From: Trachythela sp. YZ-2020
Lineage: Eukaryota > Cnidaria > Anthozoa > Malacalcyonacea > Clavulariidae
Assembly (NCBI GenBank): GCA_016169945.1
Contig: JADLSH010000393.1
Location: 9,151,501-9,215,500 of the forward strand
Length of the DNA: 64,000 nt
Reading direction: 5' to 3'
Program-made: the position numbers and the translations under genes
Shown here: positions 53,560 to 64,000 of the stretch, piece after piece
Numbering within the stretch: position 1 is the first letter of the stretch
Layout of the letters: each line of letters opens with the position of its first letter
The notes under the pieces: model-generated
What the model was told of the DNA's origin: nothing
Database searches by the model: none
Seen by the model: only the letters and a program-made list of their open reading frames with translations

Positions 53560-53870
53560 GCAGTTTTACTGCCATGGTTTTCATGGACGCTTGTCCGTGT
53601 TAACGTTTCCGCGTCATTGACATCCGCATCGTGATTTGCGCTTATCGCTCGTGGTTCGTGGCCAGGGTTAAGTTGTCTGAACCATAACAAACTAAAATTT
53701 TAAGCTACAGCGTTCCTAATAATTTTCAAGCAAAAATCATGTATGGTCTACGCTTGTCCGTGTTTACGTTTTCCGCGTCATTAACATCCGCACCATTGAT
53801 TTGAGTGCTTATCAGATCAAAACTTCCTCGCTCGTGGCTCGTGGCCAGGGTCGACTTGGCATATCACAGT
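53560..53870. repeat. Diverged tandem duplication, ~170 bp apart
   Basis: ACGCTTGTCCGTGTTAACGT, TTCCGCGTCATTGACATCCG and CTCGTGG-TCGTGGCCAGGGT occur in the same order at about 53585-53670 and 53745-53855 with point changes and a ~20-base insertion in the second copy. No coding is seen. Confidence 0.8.
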
Positions 53871-54040
53871 GGCAATTTGCGGCAGGTCCCAAACTGATCA
53901 AACCATAGCATTTACTTGGTCCCACGTTAATCTTGGCGGCTTAAGTGATTCTATTTTTTAATATGAAATTGCAGTCATTGTGTGAACCCCGCCAAACCCT
54001 GTCCAAATCATTGCATTCGTACGAAACGTTATACCCAGCT

Positions 54041-54330
54041 AGCACAATTACGTTGTGACAACGTCGCAAGGACGTAAGCCGAACGTTGCGACAACGTTGC
54101 AATTCAACGTTGTTGGAACGTTATTTTGTGGACTCCCAGGAACGAACTATTAACGTTGGGATATTACGTTGTTTTAGGACGTTGATACAACGTTCAGCCG
54201 ACTTTACAATGGTACGTTTATAAAACGTTCACACAACGTCTATACAACGTTGTGAGGACGTCGTTGCGTAGACTCCCAGAGACGTTTATATAACTTTGTT
54301 ATTGAAATGTTTGGACAACGTTTTCACGGC
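54041..54330. repeat. Cluster of ACGTTG/CAACGT motifs
   Basis: More than a dozen copies of AACGTTG or its complement in both orientations (for example ACGTTGTGACAACGT, AACGTTGCGACAACGTTGC). GTGGACTCCCAGGAACG near 54135 and GTAGACTCCCAGAGACG near 54267 mark a larger repeated unit. Short motifs repeated in both orientations resemble subterminal repeats of CACTA-type DNA transposons, and the cluster lies downstream of a CACTA-like transposase gene. Confidence 0.8.
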
Positions 54331-54962
54331 CTTCATATACAACTTCAATTTCATATAATTCAATGAAGAAAACCCTAGAACACCAGATAAAACAGACAAC
54401 AATACTCCATCAATATAGTATTATTTTATTAAAATTGACTAATATAGTATGTTGGTTGTATTTACAGCACAGTAGATATGGCTAATTATGAAAATAACAA
54501 ATAACTATTATTGATTATTCTGCATTCTACCATCTTGGGTGTTGGTTTCCTAATAAAAGGCAAGAAACAATAAATTAGCAAACATTATACAAAAGAGTAT
54601 TTGGCTTGTGCAGGTGACGTCACAACTCGAAATTGTGTGGCTTCCGGTTTTTTGGGGGGGCAAATTCCACCATTTTCATTGGATAAATTCAAACTAATTA
54701 AAATCAAATTCAAGATGGCTGACAATTTTTTACATCAATACGTACGAAAACTTTCCTGAATAACTCGAGTTCTAGACATGCTAAAGCAACAAACTATACA
54801 CCAAAATGTTCAATCTAGAGAGGTATAGATTATCTTATAACTCTCGTTATTTCGCAAGATATAAACGAAAACGGCACTTCGTGGAAGTAGAGTAACATTC
54901 TCGCTTGACTACACAAGCCGAATACAGTTAATCTTGAAAAGTATATGTAAAGAGAGTAATAG

Positions 54963-56153
54963 TCATGGCATACTGACCTTGTACCGCGATCCACCAGGCT
55001 TACTTGGTGCATGTTTTAGATATTCGGCAATCTGTTCCTCGATTTCGCCCTCGCTCACGGCTTTGTGTACTCTTAGGCACGCCTCTAAAAGTTAAAAGAG
55101 ATAGAATATGTTTATAATGTATATTGTCCCTTTCCTCCAATTAGCACATTGAATCTTTTTGGTAAGTTCAAACTGTTCCAAGTTGTCGCCCAACAATGAT
55201 ACTTGGACGTACAGTACGGTACGGTACGGTACGTGGTTTCAAAAACTGGTTGAACCAATTATCTACCTCTACAGTACATCTGCCAGCTATTAATATATAG
55301 TTATTTATCTATGAGTGTGTTTTGGTTCACGAAATGCCAAAGAGTGCTCGATATCATATAGATAGAGGAAATATAGTTTTCGATTACCTCAAGGTATCCA
55401 CTACAGCCTGTTTCACGCAATAAGCGATCATCAAGTGCATGGTGAGCCATTTGATGATCGCTTATTTCATGAAACAAGCTGTAGTGGATACCTTGAGGTG
55501 AGCCAAAACTACAGTTATTTATCTATATACTTTATATTTACAACTCTATACATTAATTAATTTTCTGGTTATTTCCAAATAGTGTAACTGGAATATAAAT
55601 CTACTTAAATTAAACAAGCTCTTCACCTGGTGGTTTTCAAAGTACTGCACATTCATGCTTATTATTGAAAGTTTAGGTTTTGTACCAGTGACAATTCTTT
55701 GCATTTTACTATGCATCACTAAAAAGTATGTTTTGAGCAAATGAGCTTTTTAAATATTCTGAGGTACAGTACAATTTTTTTTCTTCTACTTTATCTATTT
55801 TTACCACATGTCAACACTTACTTTTAACTATCCTGCAGATAGAAAGGTCTCTGAAACATCGTTTCCCCTTTCGTCCTTTCATACTGAACAATGACCACAG
55901 TTTATTTGTCCCCAGTTTTGCCATTATCCCTCTTACACTAACAGCGTGGTTTTGACCACACAACGCAACTAGGAATTGGATCTAAAAAAAGACGAGGATT
56001 AATAAAACATTAGAAATTATGTAGTATGTAAGGTCTGGACAAAGTAAAAATTTAGATTGCCGTGTTTGAAACATCGATCATATATATATATATATATATA
56101 TACGTGTGTAGGTAGGTCTCTTAAGAAGCATAAAGAACAACAACAACAACAAG

Positions 56154-56184
<31 letters not shown>

Positions 56185-59100
56185 GGTTCTCTTTCTAAAA
56201 AGCAAAACAACACAACAAATATATATAGTAGAGATATTATTTCGCTTACCTCAACTCTCAATACTTGTCTGCAACAGGCTGTTTCATCTGTAAAAGAATC
56301 ATCAGGGTTTGATTCTTTTACAGATGAAACAGCCTGTTGCAGACAAGTTTTGAGGTAAGCAAAAATCTATAATTTGCTCGAACTATATGTTGTCGAGCAC
56401 TCTTTGCGTTTCGTAGACCTAAACCTACACATATATATATACTTATGAGCATTGACGCCAGTTACCAGCATGCATGGATTTTTAGCATTTCAGAGAGAAC
56501 GACTGGAAATAGTACCACCTACCATTTTTTTCATAAAGTCCTCATCATCCAGGCGAGCGCACAATGCATCCAAATCCGCAACACAGTCGATTGGATTGGG
56601 TAACACATCCTCAAGCATGTCGTTACCACTAACTCCTCGAGTACTACTCAGTAGAAGTCGCAAAATGGATAGTGCTTCGTCTTGTTTTTGTAGCATCGTG
56701 TCTAGCTTGGTAAGAACACACCTTTGGAAATCTATGAAGAATAAAGAAGTGATAAAATAACATGTAAAGTTGCCAGCCGTCTTTATGGGTAAAACCAGGT
56801 CATGCACTCAGGGTCCAATGAATAGTGCAAACGGTACATAGGGCTTTGTATTTAATCCTGTTATTGGTAACATTTAAAATTCTACTATACTTGTATACAA
56901 AAATAATGAAATTTTGCCAATTTGCTCGGAAACTACAAGTTATCAGTTACAAGTAATACCATTCCTTTGGTTTTGGACATGCATATTACACAAGAAGAAA
57001 ATAGATATGGGAGCTTAGTTTTCTTTTCAACTCACATATTGAGCGCCAGCTGCAGTAAACGGAATTATATTTTAGCATTACGTATGGACATGTTCTAAAA
57101 CTATGGCAAAAGTATCTTTGATTTCTGAAACTGTATATGGTTGAACTTTTCAGGAACATCACGCCTGGAGCACTTTGTAGTAAACTTACTTTCACTTTGC
57201 GTATGGCCAGAACCGTTATGGTTTGTCGTCCGGTTGGTGGCAATATCAGCCAAGCTGTTGTTGAATAAGCCTGCTGATAGGTTAACAATGATAAGATCAA
57301 ATTAGCCGTTTGTCATGCAACGTGAAATACTGAACCATAACAATGTTGCAAAGTAATACAACCACTACCTACAGTATTTGGCATTTGTTTTTAATTTCCT
57401 CATGAAAAACGGGGTAGTAGCCGAGATAACATTCTTGATACGTTTTCTATTTAACTACCCTGCAACGGTACAAAACTAGGATAATATCTTCAAAATTCTA
57501 TCAGCGATTATGATTGTAAATTTCCCGGGACATATCACTATACATGATGAAAATTTATTGACTGACTGTACTCGTAAAAAGGTGGCTAAAGCACGTTCGC
57601 GACACGTTATTAAATGAACACGTTATTTGATGTCATGCACAAACTGTACTAGACCCTCTTTTCGCATTGAATAGCCAGAACAGTTTCATAGCTAATCCCA
57701 GTATGACATTAAGTGTTTATTCTACAACTTACAAACAATCGCACAAAAAATCTGGACTGTAAGTGAAAACGAGAAACTGGTCATAGTATCCATTCTACGG
57801 TGGGACTTTTAAAAACTCTAAGTAACGAAAAGATTGCAGGGAAGCAATATTGGACGTAAAATTTTGGACGTAAAAGACCTTTTTTAAAAGAGCCACTTTC
57901 AACTCACTTTGACGAAGCTCCTGTCTCATATCTCTGCTACCTGTGCCCACAACAATTGGTGTACTGGTTGAAGCACCAATTGAATAGCCACCAAAGAAGT
58001 CATGGTCAAGATTATCCAAACCTGAATATTAAATAGAAGTAAAACCATTAATTTACGGACTGTACAATGGGAAGATTTTTACGTACGTACTTATCAAATT
58101 GAATTTTGTACCCATGCAGCTGTAAGTGAAGTCATCTATACTGAATACTACCAATAGACAAAAAATGACCAACACGGGAAAAATACAGAATTGGCATTTT
58201 GAACTGTGTATAATAACAGTGTATTTCGACTTGAAGTCCTTCGCATACTATATTGGAAAAGGGTGCCCTTTGTTTTTTATTCTGCCTTATAGCAGAAAGT
58301 TCTATACATTTGTGTCCAGATATACACTCTTGCATATTAGAAAATCCATTTATATTAACCAAGTTGAGCCAATTTAAGTATGCGGTGAGCCAATTTAACC
58401 TAACATTCTATTCTGCACTGCAACAATTTCTTTACGCAGGACCAGGTAAAGAGGTCTGATAAGGGTTTTTAGGTTGGTTTACCACCTCACCTTTCATAGA
58501 TGGGTACTTACCACTATGATTTTCAGTGAAAAGATTGTCTTCCACTAGCGTTTGCTGCGGTAACATGGGCAATGTGGGTGGGACTAGCACTAAAGACTGA
58601 TCAGCAGCACCGATTTGTAACTCTCCTGGTAAAAATATGGGTAAAATTGCATTTTTAGGGAAAGGTTATAAATACACATTTCGTATAAATTGGGAATTGA
58701 TGCAACCACTGCCTATTTGTTTTGAATACATTTTCTTCATGCAAAAACTAATATCAAGTAGAAATTTGGGTACATGAAAATACTGAACAGTACAACCAGG
58801 ATAAGTTGGATAACGTGCACGAACTTTTGCCAATGATTAATATTGACTATTGAAAATTTATCTACTTGGACATCATGGCATGATTTAATATACAGCTAAT
58901 TAAAGTTTGTAACATACATTAAGTTTTAAATTATGTACCGTATTCTACACATCCATCAATTAGGTTTTGTTCTACAAATAGCTTAGGTATAACTATTTTG
59001 AACTTCCCCCCTTTAGGCACATTGCTATACGCATCTAAAGAACAATGGCTTAATATAGGCTGAATACAATTGTTACTTACCACTTTGATTTGGGGTAAAT

Positions 59101-60528
59101 ATAGTGTTTACCGCTTGGACAATGGCAGTCTCCGGGATTGCACCAGCATCTGCTCTTAGTTGCGGTATCAGTGCATTTTCACTGGTGATGGTGGTGAACC
59201 TTGGAGGAACTGGCAGTAAAGGCGTCAGAACTGCAGGAGATTTTTGGCGACTTGGTTCATCACTTTCAGAACCTATAGCGATTGATAGTTTGAATTATTT
59301 TGGAATGAGTGGAATTTCGACTTCACTTGCAAACTAGAGCTGTGATAGGGCCAATATAGTTTGTATGATTGTGAACGTGGTGAATTAACAGTGTTTCAAC
59401 TAATGTTGTCGCAAAGGTCATTCTGCAGATTGTATAAAATTATTATCTAAAAAATATGAAAACTTGGGCAGGTTAATAAAGATATTTCCACTGTGCCTTT
59501 GAATATGTACTCAAATATATAGGTACAAAAAGCCACAGAAGGAACTCAGTTTTTTTGGCAATCTATTTGAAGTACACCAAAAACAAGTTCTAGATGAAAT
59601 CGATGCCAACATTTTCCAGTAATATCTGGTATTCTAGCACACAGTATCACACATGTCGATATTATATATCTTACTATAAGCTTAAAATGTTTAAACCTAA
59701 ATCTTAATTCAAACCTACCAACACTTGAGTCAGACAATACAGTGAATGCATCGTTTTTGGGCCTTTTCCTCCTCCTAGGGGCATCAACAGCATCGGAGTC
59801 TGACTCACAATTAGAAGTTTCTTCTGCCTTTTGCGCAATCTTCTTTGCTTTCTTGTAATTGTCTGATATGAAAAAGCTAACTGTTAGTAATACCTAAAGT
59901 CCAATGTCCATTAATAAGACAAGAAACTTGGGTTCACTAAATCATTCACTAACCCGTTATCTAACAGTCAGCACACAGATGAACCTTACTTTAGTATTTT
60001 ATTCTGTCTAACGCAGTAACGCCAGACGATTTTACTTGTCAGTGGGAGGGTACTGCCAGTTAAAGGGGCAAACATAATTATTACTTTAAAGTTAATTGCC
60101 CTCCAACATGGTTTCTCATATGAAAACAATCTAATATTTCCAGGCAATAATGCTAAAAAGGAATATAATTTATTAATTATAAATACTGTACCTGCATAAG
60201 AGAAAATTCGAATTTTATATTTTTTCCAATTTTCTTTGTCTGGCACTTCGCCCTTCTTTACTTTCGTAGAAACGTTACTGCGTGGCCAGTAGCTGTACAA
60301 AACCTTAAAATAATAAGGATAATTTTACAATCATCATCAATATTATAGTGATCAAATACATTAGTTTTACTTTCTATTAAACCGTTTGTGTCAATTATTG
60401 TGTTTATTGTTCGGTACAAAATTAGGTTATTCGACTATACTTACCATGTCACTGGTCTCAATCCACGATTCACAAATAACCTCAACTGCCTTCTCCTCAA
60501 CAAATTCAACTATGGCATAGGAAGTCAT
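54963..60528 (-). CDS. DUF4806 domain protein, 10 coding exons, 443 aa
   Basis: Exons: 60528-60445, 60303-60192, 59862-59719, 59272-59081, 58625-58512, 58021-57908, 57270-57190, 56731-56523, 55981-55822, 55084-54963; all GT-AG, frame-consistent, 1332 nt in total. The N-terminal segment (M-T-S-Y-A-I-V-E-F-V-E-E-K, S-Y-W-P-R, W-K-K-Y-K-I-R, A-K-K-I-A-Q-K-A-E-E-T-S) and C-terminal DUF4806 region (L-D-T-M-L-Q-K-Q, L-D-A-L-C-A-R-L-D-D-E-D-F-M-K-K-M, G-R-K-G-K-R-C-F-R-D-L, E-I-E-E-Q-I-A-E-Y-L-K-H-A-P) match a family of unknown function common in cnidarian and fish genomes. The middle is Ser/Pro-rich with a basic R-R-R-K-R-P-K stretch, a possible nuclear signal. The ATG follows a TTTTAG acceptor, so an untranslated first exon is likely. 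The last exon ends K-G-T-C-A-G-like (AAG|GTCAGT), so one more exon is possible. Confidence 0.85.
55386..55499. mobile_element. Near-perfect hairpin (foldback copy 1)
   Basis: Two 49-bp arms with three mismatches, starting ACCTCAAGGTATCCACTACA, around a 16-base loop. It lies in intron 9 of the DUF4806 gene. The unique left flank (GCCAAAGAGTGCTCGA near 55337-55352) is shared with copy 2. Confidence 0.85.
56079..56187. repeat. Two TA microsatellites
   Basis: (TA)n runs at about 56079-56102 and 56154-56182, separated by a CAACAACAACAA tract, in intron 8 of the DUF4806 gene. Confidence 0.85.
56244..56360. mobile_element. Near-perfect hairpin (foldback copy 2, opposite orientation)
   Basis: Arms starting GCTTACCTCAA and containing ACTTGTCTGCAACAGGCTGT and TTCATCTGTAAAAGAATC pair over ~50 bp; one arm has a short insertion. 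The right flank (TCGAGCACTCTTTGCGTTTC) is the reverse complement of the left flank of copy 1. It lies in intron 8 of the DUF4806 gene. Confidence 0.85.
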
Positions 60529-60670
60529 CTAAAAGTAAACAAATTTTCAATTATACATTAAGTTGCAATTTTCCTACTATGAAATGACCTTACATACAGT
60601 GTGCCGCTTATTATTTTAATGACTCAAATTCAGTCAGCTGCTTAAGCTACAGTACCTTTAGCAATACTTG

Positions 60671-62632
60671 TTAATTGGTATGAAGAAGTAACATAAATAC
60701 AATCTTGTCTGGCCCAAGGTCAATTTTCATTGCCTTTCTTTTCAAACACTGTGCAGGAAGAACTTTCATGGTAGTCCAACGTTGGCTTGCTTTGTGGACA
60801 CCAATGATGCGAGAGTCACATGGACTCATAAAAAGGGCTTCAGATCTCTCATACACTCGACACATATATTTATGATTCCCTTCCTCATCAGGATGGCAAG
60901 CATTAACTACCTCACAGCAAGATGTATCACCAAGAATAAAAGCATTGTCAGGCACTTTTACACTGACAGTATCTTCAGTGCAAGGAGAAATTGTTGAAGA
61001 GGACTCACTCAACCGTTTTGCTATCTGAGATAAAGGATTCCTCCCTGAGCGCACCATCCGTTTTAATTTCTGCATGTAGTTCTCAAATGGAAAAGCACTA
61101 CATGCATCTAAGCTCCCATACTCCTCAACTTCAGCAGCCAAATGAACCATACTATGTACGTTGTAAACTAAAAATTCATCCCCATACAATATCTTAGCCT
61201 GCTCAACAAAATACTCCAACAATTGCTTTGCATAGTTACGATGAGAAAGAGCTAGAGTAGGACACACAAGAATAGCGCTAGCAACACTAAGACAGAGGAA
61301 ATGAGCATACAGATCTGGCTTTAGAATGTCACTGAGAACTATTTTCCCAGTGTACAAAAGAAACTGCCTGTACTCTGTTGCCTTCCATCTATCAATTTCT
61401 GCCAATCCTCTTGGCTTTCGTGCAAATGTGTTTGGTACACAGGATTTCAGATCAACTAAATTCAAACTTATCTCATGAACCTGGCCAGCAGACATTCTAA
61501 CATCCCGCTTTCCCCTTATCCAAGTCAAAATCAATTTCTTCATGACTCCCAAACACAATTGATGCATGTAGTCAATTGGAAATTTCCTAATCATATCAAT
61601 AGGTAAATTGCAGAAAGGACTTATACTTTGGTGGTGCCCTTCATGTATCTGCTCTCTAAAGGATAAATCAGAGCGCAGTGTAATATCCTTTACATCATGA
61701 TATACCACCCTGCCAACCCACACACCTTTTTGAGAACATTTGTCGCACCCAAAATACCCTGAGCACAGCTTAGTACCTTTAACAAAGGCTTTTGCTGGGG
61801 CGTCACAAACAACACACCTCAAAGATACTGAAAGAACCCGCTCACCATCCTGTATCCCATGTTGAAGAACAGCACCTAAATCTTTAATAAGATCTTCCAA
61901 GAACTCTAAATCAGTGGGTTTGGAGCTACCACAAGTGAGAACAACAGGAAAAACTGTCACAGGCTTTACATTTACAATTGCACACAAAACTGGCCAAAGT
62001 GCTTTATTTGAGCTTTTAAATAATGGAAGGCCATCAACATTCAAAGAAATTTCAAGTGATTGAGTCGCGTTCACTACATCTATTGGATACTTCCTAAAAT
62101 TTTTAAATAATTCACTAGCAAGAGGGAAATAAACATACTCCATTCCTGACTTTGTTTGAACAGGAATGCTTCGCGCAGTTTGCAACAGGGTACGAGCAGA
62201 AGCAGGTAAATCTGGGTGACCATTTTCTTTCAGAAGCTTAAGTAAACCATCAATTGCATTTTGCTTAACCTGAAATCTATTTGCCCACTCTCCTAAACCC
62301 TGCCTAAGAGATTGATCAGTCAAATCACTATTTTCAGAATCTGAAGAACTAGAACAACAATAATCATCGCCAATCATATCCAACTCAACATCATCATTTG
62401 CATTTGACGAAATGTCCTGTGAGGAAGTGAAAATACGTTTTGGACTATGTGTAGGTTGTTCCATAGCAATTTCAGTGTCACTATGTGTATTTTCAGGGAA
62501 TAGCGGGATAAACTGCAGTTCATTTGACTCATTTTTGTCATTATCAGTAGATATGGTAATGGGACTTTCATTTCTTAAAGTCCTAGATGCAGCAGCCCAA
62601 TTTCTCTTGTACTGCTTTCGATTTGCTTTCAT
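60671..62632 (-). CDS. CACTA/EnSpm-like transposase (DUF4218-type C-terminus), 653 aa
   Basis: A single long coding exon. I start at the second Met (M-K-A-N-R-K-Q-Y-K-R-N-W) because TTTTACAG just upstream (about 62648) looks like a splice acceptor; the frame is open 36 bases further. Order: acidic/Ser-rich N-terminus; S-L-N-V-D-G-L-P-L-F (candidate first catalytic Asp); C-V-V-C-D-A-P-A-K-A-F (second Asp) followed by a C-x2-C zinc-like G-C-D-K-C; P-I-D-Y-M-H-Q-L-C-L-G-V-M-K-K; then H-S-M-V-H-L-A-A-E-V and F-P-F-E-N-Y-M-Q-K-L (DUF4218-like, candidate Glu). These are hallmarks of the Transposase_21-like proteins widespread in cnidarians. The frame is intact. The DUF4806 gene begins about 140 bp downstream on the same strand. 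Confidence 0.85.
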   Translation of the reverse strand: MKANRKQYKRNWAAASRTLRNESPITISTDNDKNESNELQFIPLFPENTHSDTEIAMEQPTHSPKRIFTSSQDISSNANDDVELDMIGDDYCCSSSSDSENSDLTDQSLRQGLGEWANRFQVKQNAIDGLLKLLKENGHPDLPASARTLLQTARSIPVQTKSGMEYVYFPLASELFKNFRKYPIDVVNATQSLEISLNVDGLPLFKSSNKALWPVLCAIVNVKPVTVFPVVLTCGSSKPTDLEFLEDLIKDLGAVLQHGIQDGERVLSVSLRCVVCDAPAKAFVKGTKLCSGYFGCDKCSQKGVWVGRVVYHDVKDITLRSDLSFREQIHEGHHQSISPFCNLPIDMIRKFPIDYMHQLCLGVMKKLILTWIRGKRDVRMSAGQVHEISLNLVDLKSCVPNTFARKPRGLAEIDRWKATEYRQFLLYTGKIVLSDILKPDLYAHFLCLSVASAILVCPTLALSHRNYAKQLLEYFVEQAKILYGDEFLVYNVHSMVHLAAEVEEYGSLDACSAFPFENYMQKLKRMVRSGRNPLSQIAKRLSESSSTISPCTEDTVSVKVPDNAFILGDTSCCEVVNACHPDEEGNHKYMCRVYERSEALFMSPCDSRIIGVHKASQRWTTMKVLPAQCLKRKAMKIDLGPDKIVFMLLLHTN

Positions 62633-62885
62633 ATTTAACAACAAACTGTAAAAGATAGAATTAAACATCCCTTAGATGTTTCATTTCTTATTGCCATTTC
62701 ATTTCATTTCTTATTGTCGTTCTCGAGGTCTTCCTTTCAATATAATAATCAAATATGTAGATGTTTTGTCTATAGTGCAAGCTTTACAGTAAGTACTGGT
62801 GGAACATGTATGGATTAAACTAATACAAGCTTCATGCAATACACTACTACACAATTGCTGCGGTTGCTAGCGAGCCTGAAGGGTA

Positions 62886-62962
62886 GGTTATTTATGTAGC
62901 CTTATTTAGTAGGTTATTTATGTAGCCTGAAGGGTAGAAGGTTATTTATGTAGCCCTGCACG
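62886..62962. repeat. AGGTTATTTATGTAGCC repeat, three copies
   Basis: Three copies separated by GCCTGAAGGGTAG or a related spacer, upstream (5') of the transposase gene. CCTAACCC-like runs follow at about 62985-63020. Confidence 0.8.
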
Positions 62963-63165
62963 AAATGTATAATTTAGCTCTAACCCCCACCCTAACGGCC
63001 TAACCCCAATCCTAACCCTCTATATAATCACAGATATAATTTGTGTTGGGCTACATGAAGAACCACCCGCCTGAAGCGAGCGAGCGATGCAGTAGATCTA
63101 ATTTGTGTATATAGAGAATATTTATCTCAAAACATTCGTGCGCAGTTGGTGCTGCGCAGTACACC

Positions 63166-63795
63166 AATTTTGCACAGTAATATGACACTGCCAGTCTGCC
63201 AATAAGCAAATTTTCATATTTCGTACAATTTCTGTAGCGTCGAAATATATACACCCGCGCGAAATAGAAAGGCTAAAAATGCAAATATAAGTAAAGAAGA
63301 ATCCTGTTATTTTTTAGTACGGGAAATAATTGACGTTATTATCAGTGTCATTAAGCGAATTAAATAATGTATGGTCGTATTGGCAGGGACATATAAGCAT
63401 GCATATTATCGCCAGAACACTGAGAACAGACAATGGTCTCAGGGTCTCGGTTCTGCGCGCACCAAGACAAATATTCGAATGGCAACGAGTTGTGCTTTAC
63501 ATGTAGGTGACTCACATATCCAGCAAAGTAAGAACAGAATGATGGAATAACGCTTTCGTTTTATAGGTTTCCAAATGTAAAATTATTTCGCGCACATGTA
63601 TATATTTTTATGTATTTACACGCTACAAAAATATGCAAATGTTCTTCTTTTTTTAAATTTAAACATATATTTATTACGTTTGCCAAAAGAGCAATTCTTG
63701 CTCATCTAGAGGGCTCACGCAATACACTCACGCTTGCGTGACTCACACTTGCGTGACTCACGCTTGCCTGGCAGTGTCATATTACTCATCGCAGC
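63166..63795. mobile_element. Possible inverted-repeat element
   Basis: AGTAATATGACACTGCCAG near 63176-63194 returns in reverse complement at 63767-63785, next to three copies of CACGCTTGCGTGACTCA-like sequence (63729-63768). No coding is seen between them. The 600-bp spacing and 19-bp match suggest an old DNA element. Confidence 0.4.
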
Positions 63796-64000
63796 AAACA
63801 TGGGTTTCATGTGGGAATTCCATGTGGGAAAACAATACATTGAAAATATTGATTATTAAAATAGATGTTACAAAACTTTCAATTGATACATACTACAAAT
63901 ACAATTATGTATGAAGGCAGTTTACCAAATTGAAATTGCACTCAGTGCTTCGAAGGCTAGAATGCGAAATATTTCATGACAAGATAACCTACTAATTGGG

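Noticed and set aside
62844..62860. CACTACTACACAATTG as a CACTA terminal repeat of the transposase element
   Set aside because: It is in the wrong orientation for the right end of an element containing the transposase, and no matching left end was found.
62985..63025. Telomeric repeat tract
   Set aside because: Only a few degenerate CCTAACCC-like units, too short and irregular to be a telomere or a clear interstitial telomeric array.

Overview
The window reads as AT-rich nuclear DNA of an invertebrate animal. Genes have GT-AG introns of hundreds to thousands of bases, and transposable elements fill much of the rest. The mix of a cfaD-like papain protease family, an intronless class A GPCR, CR1/L2-like LINEs with an SGNH-hydrolase ORF1, Penelope-like elements, a Mag/K02A2.6-type Gypsy and a CACTA-like transposase beside a DUF4806 gene fits a cnidarian, most likely an anthozoan. 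That assignment is inferred from general knowledge of these families; no species marker is present.

Layout. 1-4.3 kb: minisatellites and small inverted-repeat elements. 4.3-5.3 kb: a single-exon GPCR on +. 6.5-19.6 kb (-) and 21.9-31.3 kb (+): two divergently transcribed paralogs of a secreted or membrane-anchored cysteine protease, each with nine exons and matching intron phases. Their introns hold Penelope and LINE fragments, MITEs and three large tandem arrays (tetranucleotide/8 bp, 72 bp and 13 bp units). 31.3-38.4 kb: no recognised gene; foldback and MULE-like elements. 38.4-44.5 kb: a composite bracketed by an 8-bp duplication, containing a LINE fragment and a nearly complete Gypsy. 44.6-51.1 kb: one LINE split by insertion of a second LINE. 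51-54.9 kb: tandem repeats. 54.9-62.7 kb (-): a ten-exon DUF4806 gene immediately downstream of a CACTA/EnSpm-like transposase gene.

How the parts relate. The protease pair looks like one ancestral gene duplicated head to head, so the 2.3 kb between the two start codons should hold both promoters. Both copies keep the Q/C/H/N active-site residues, but gene A has a reading-frame break in exon 1 and gene B has lost a conserved C-terminal Cys-Gly motif. The transposase and DUF4806 genes lie on one strand about 140 bp apart, which suggests they are two genes of one DNA transposon, though no terminal repeats were proven.

Most promising for follow-up: a hammerhead-ribozyme-like motif downstream of two independent Penelope endonuclease remnants, with compensatory changes in its stem; a 72-bp tandem array that repeats a functional splice donor six times; the transposase/DUF4806 pairing; and a foldback family in opposite orientation in the introns flanking DUF4806 exon 9. 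All splice sites were called by eye from frame continuity, GT-AG signals and comparison of the paralogs.
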